NCBI GenBank assembly: GCA_902796115.1
Contig: CADBNX010000380.1
Location: 1-6,907, forward strand
Source of the DNA: an uncultured Eubacteriales bacterium
GTDB taxonomy: Bacteria; Bacillota; Clostridia; Christensenellales; Aristaeellaceae
Length of the DNA: 6,907 bases
Direction: 5' to 3'
In this document: in pieces, positions 6,492 to 6,907 of the stretch
Position numbering within the stretch: position 1 is the first letter of the stretch
How the letters are laid out: every line of letters starts with the position of its first letter
Made by a program: the position numbers and the translations under genes
The notes under the pieces: model-generated
Databases searched by the model: none
Told to the model about the DNA's origin: nothing
The model's input: only the letters and a program-made list of their open reading frames with translations

Positions 6492-6537
6492 AAAGACGGG
6501 ATCAGCCGGGCCGAAAAGCCCGGCTGATCCCGTCTTT
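6492..6537. terminator. Perfect 20-bp hairpin, probable terminator
   Basis: Left arm 6492-6511 and right arm 6518-6537 are exact complements around a 6-base CGAAAA loop. The stem is GC-rich in its inner part and flanked by A/T runs. Rightward RNA ends the stem in only three Us, while leftward RNA would end in five (complement of AAAAA 6490-6494). It may therefore work in both directions. It would end transcripts of the surface-protein gene, or may once have been the terminator of the clpB end copied just upstream. Confidence 0.8.
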
Positions 6538-6539
6538 GA

Positions 6540-6787
6540 AACAACACTCTGCAGAGGCTGGACGTCAGCGTGCCGGCGCCGGACAGCCTTCTCTGTTATG
6601 GAAACGCGCCGCGCATCGTGCTGGTGAACGCGGAGGAACCTTCACCTGAGAACCCGGCGATACGGATGGAAACGGCAGCGCGGATCTGTCGGACGCGCTG
6701 CTGATCCTGCAGTACGACTGCGGATGGGACGTCAGCCTGCAGGCAAAACAGTATCGTAGTCTTATGAAATATCAAAAAACGCGATGA
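6540..6787 (+). pseudogene. Frameshifted remnant of a dockerin-like C-terminal tail
   Basis: From 6540 one frame reads 'LDVSVPAPDSLLCYGNAPR' and 'IVLVNAEEPSPENP'. From about 6656 the coding sense continues in another frame as 'GDTDGNGSADLSDALLILQY' and then 'DCGWDVSLQ', ending at TGA 6785-6787. 'DTDGNGSADLSDALLIL' is a calcium-binding loop and helix of dockerin type: Asp/Asn ligands at positions 1, 3, 5 and 12. A missing C in the run at 6653-6655 would restore one frame ('ENPGDTDGN'). There is no start codon, ribosome binding site or signal peptide; an in-frame stop sits at 6537 just upstream. Only one of the usual two dockerin repeats is clear and the last residues ('AKQYRSLMKYQKTR') look unrelated. 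It is most likely debris of a larger secreted protein gene. Confidence 0.7.
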
Positions 6788-6820
6788 CCATCAAATCCGA
6801 ACTGTTTCCTTAAATTTCTC

Positions 6821-6849
6821 TTGATTTTCTCCTCGAAATGGCGTATCAT
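6821..6849 (+). promoter_or_regulatory. Promoter of the gene starting at 6870
   Basis: TTGATT (6821-6826), a 17-base spacer and TATCAT (6844-6849) form a good sigma-A-type promoter. Transcription would start near 6856, almost at the ribosome binding site, giving a very short leader. Confidence 0.65.
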
Positions 6850-6869
6850 GCCAATTGGAGGTGAAAATC

Positions 6870-6907
6870 GTGATTATCACAACCGCCATGCTGAGAGATC
6901 AGTGGAA
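6870..6907 (+). CDS. Start of an unidentified gene (cut by window edge)
   Basis: GTG at 6870 follows GGAGGTGA (6857-6864) at ideal spacing and lies downstream of a good promoter. Twelve codons are visible, reading MIITTAMLRDQW, with no stop before the edge. This is too short to assign a family. The base composition just upstream is more AT-rich than the rest of the window, as usual for a promoter. ATG 6888 is an alternative start but lacks a ribosome binding site. Confidence 0.6.
   Translation, partial: MIITTAMLRDQW

Noticed and set aside
6492..6537. Hairpin as part of a CRISPR array or an insertion-sequence end
   Set aside because: There is only one copy, with no spaced repeats, no transposase and no target-site duplication beside it. 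A terminator explains it fully.
6254..6649. 131-codon plus-strand frame across the end of the surface gene, the repeat and the hairpin
   Set aside because: It overlaps the surface gene in another frame and runs through the hairpin terminator; no start signal and no recognisable domain.

Overview
The window looks like chromosomal DNA from a GC-rich member of the Firmicutes, most likely a gut or rumen Clostridia. The reasons are the strong AGGAGG-type ribosome binding sites, sigma-A-type promoters, a CtsR heat-shock operator in front of clpB, a YesN-type (REC/AraC) regulator, and a secreted protein with Flg_new/InlB-B and BspA-type leucine-rich repeats. The lineage below that level is an inference; no rRNA or tRNA gene is present to fix it.

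Layout. Positions 1-1892 carry a leftward two-gene operon. The first gene encodes a TIM-barrel sugar isomerase/epimerase (1104-1892). Three bases after its stop begins a YesN-like regulator that runs off the left edge (1-1100). The regulator's receiver domain has lost its phosphorylation residues. Positions 1893-2062 hold divergent promoters, one for this operon and one for clpB. The clpB promoter has a textbook CtsR operator just downstream of its -10 box. Positions 2063-4675 encode a complete ClpB disaggregase, followed by a long-stem terminator. After a promoter and a leader of about 140 bases, positions 4987-6363 encode a secreted surface protein (signal peptide, two PPC-like beta domains, one Flg_new/InlB-B repeat, BspA-type LRRs).

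The right end (6364-6869) is a patchwork. It holds a near-exact 59-bp copy of the 3' end of clpB, a perfect 20-bp hairpin terminator, and a frameshifted remnant of a dockerin-like protein tail. A good promoter and ribosome binding site then lead into a gene that starts at 6870 and is cut by the window edge.

The main point of interest is that the surface-protein gene is bracketed by direct repeats of the clpB 3' end. Each copy is followed by its own terminator. This is the pattern expected if a segment was inserted at, or duplicated from, the end of clpB while leaving an intact clpB. The genes otherwise fall into separate units: sugar metabolism with a regulator, heat-shock proteostasis, and an accessory cell-surface module.
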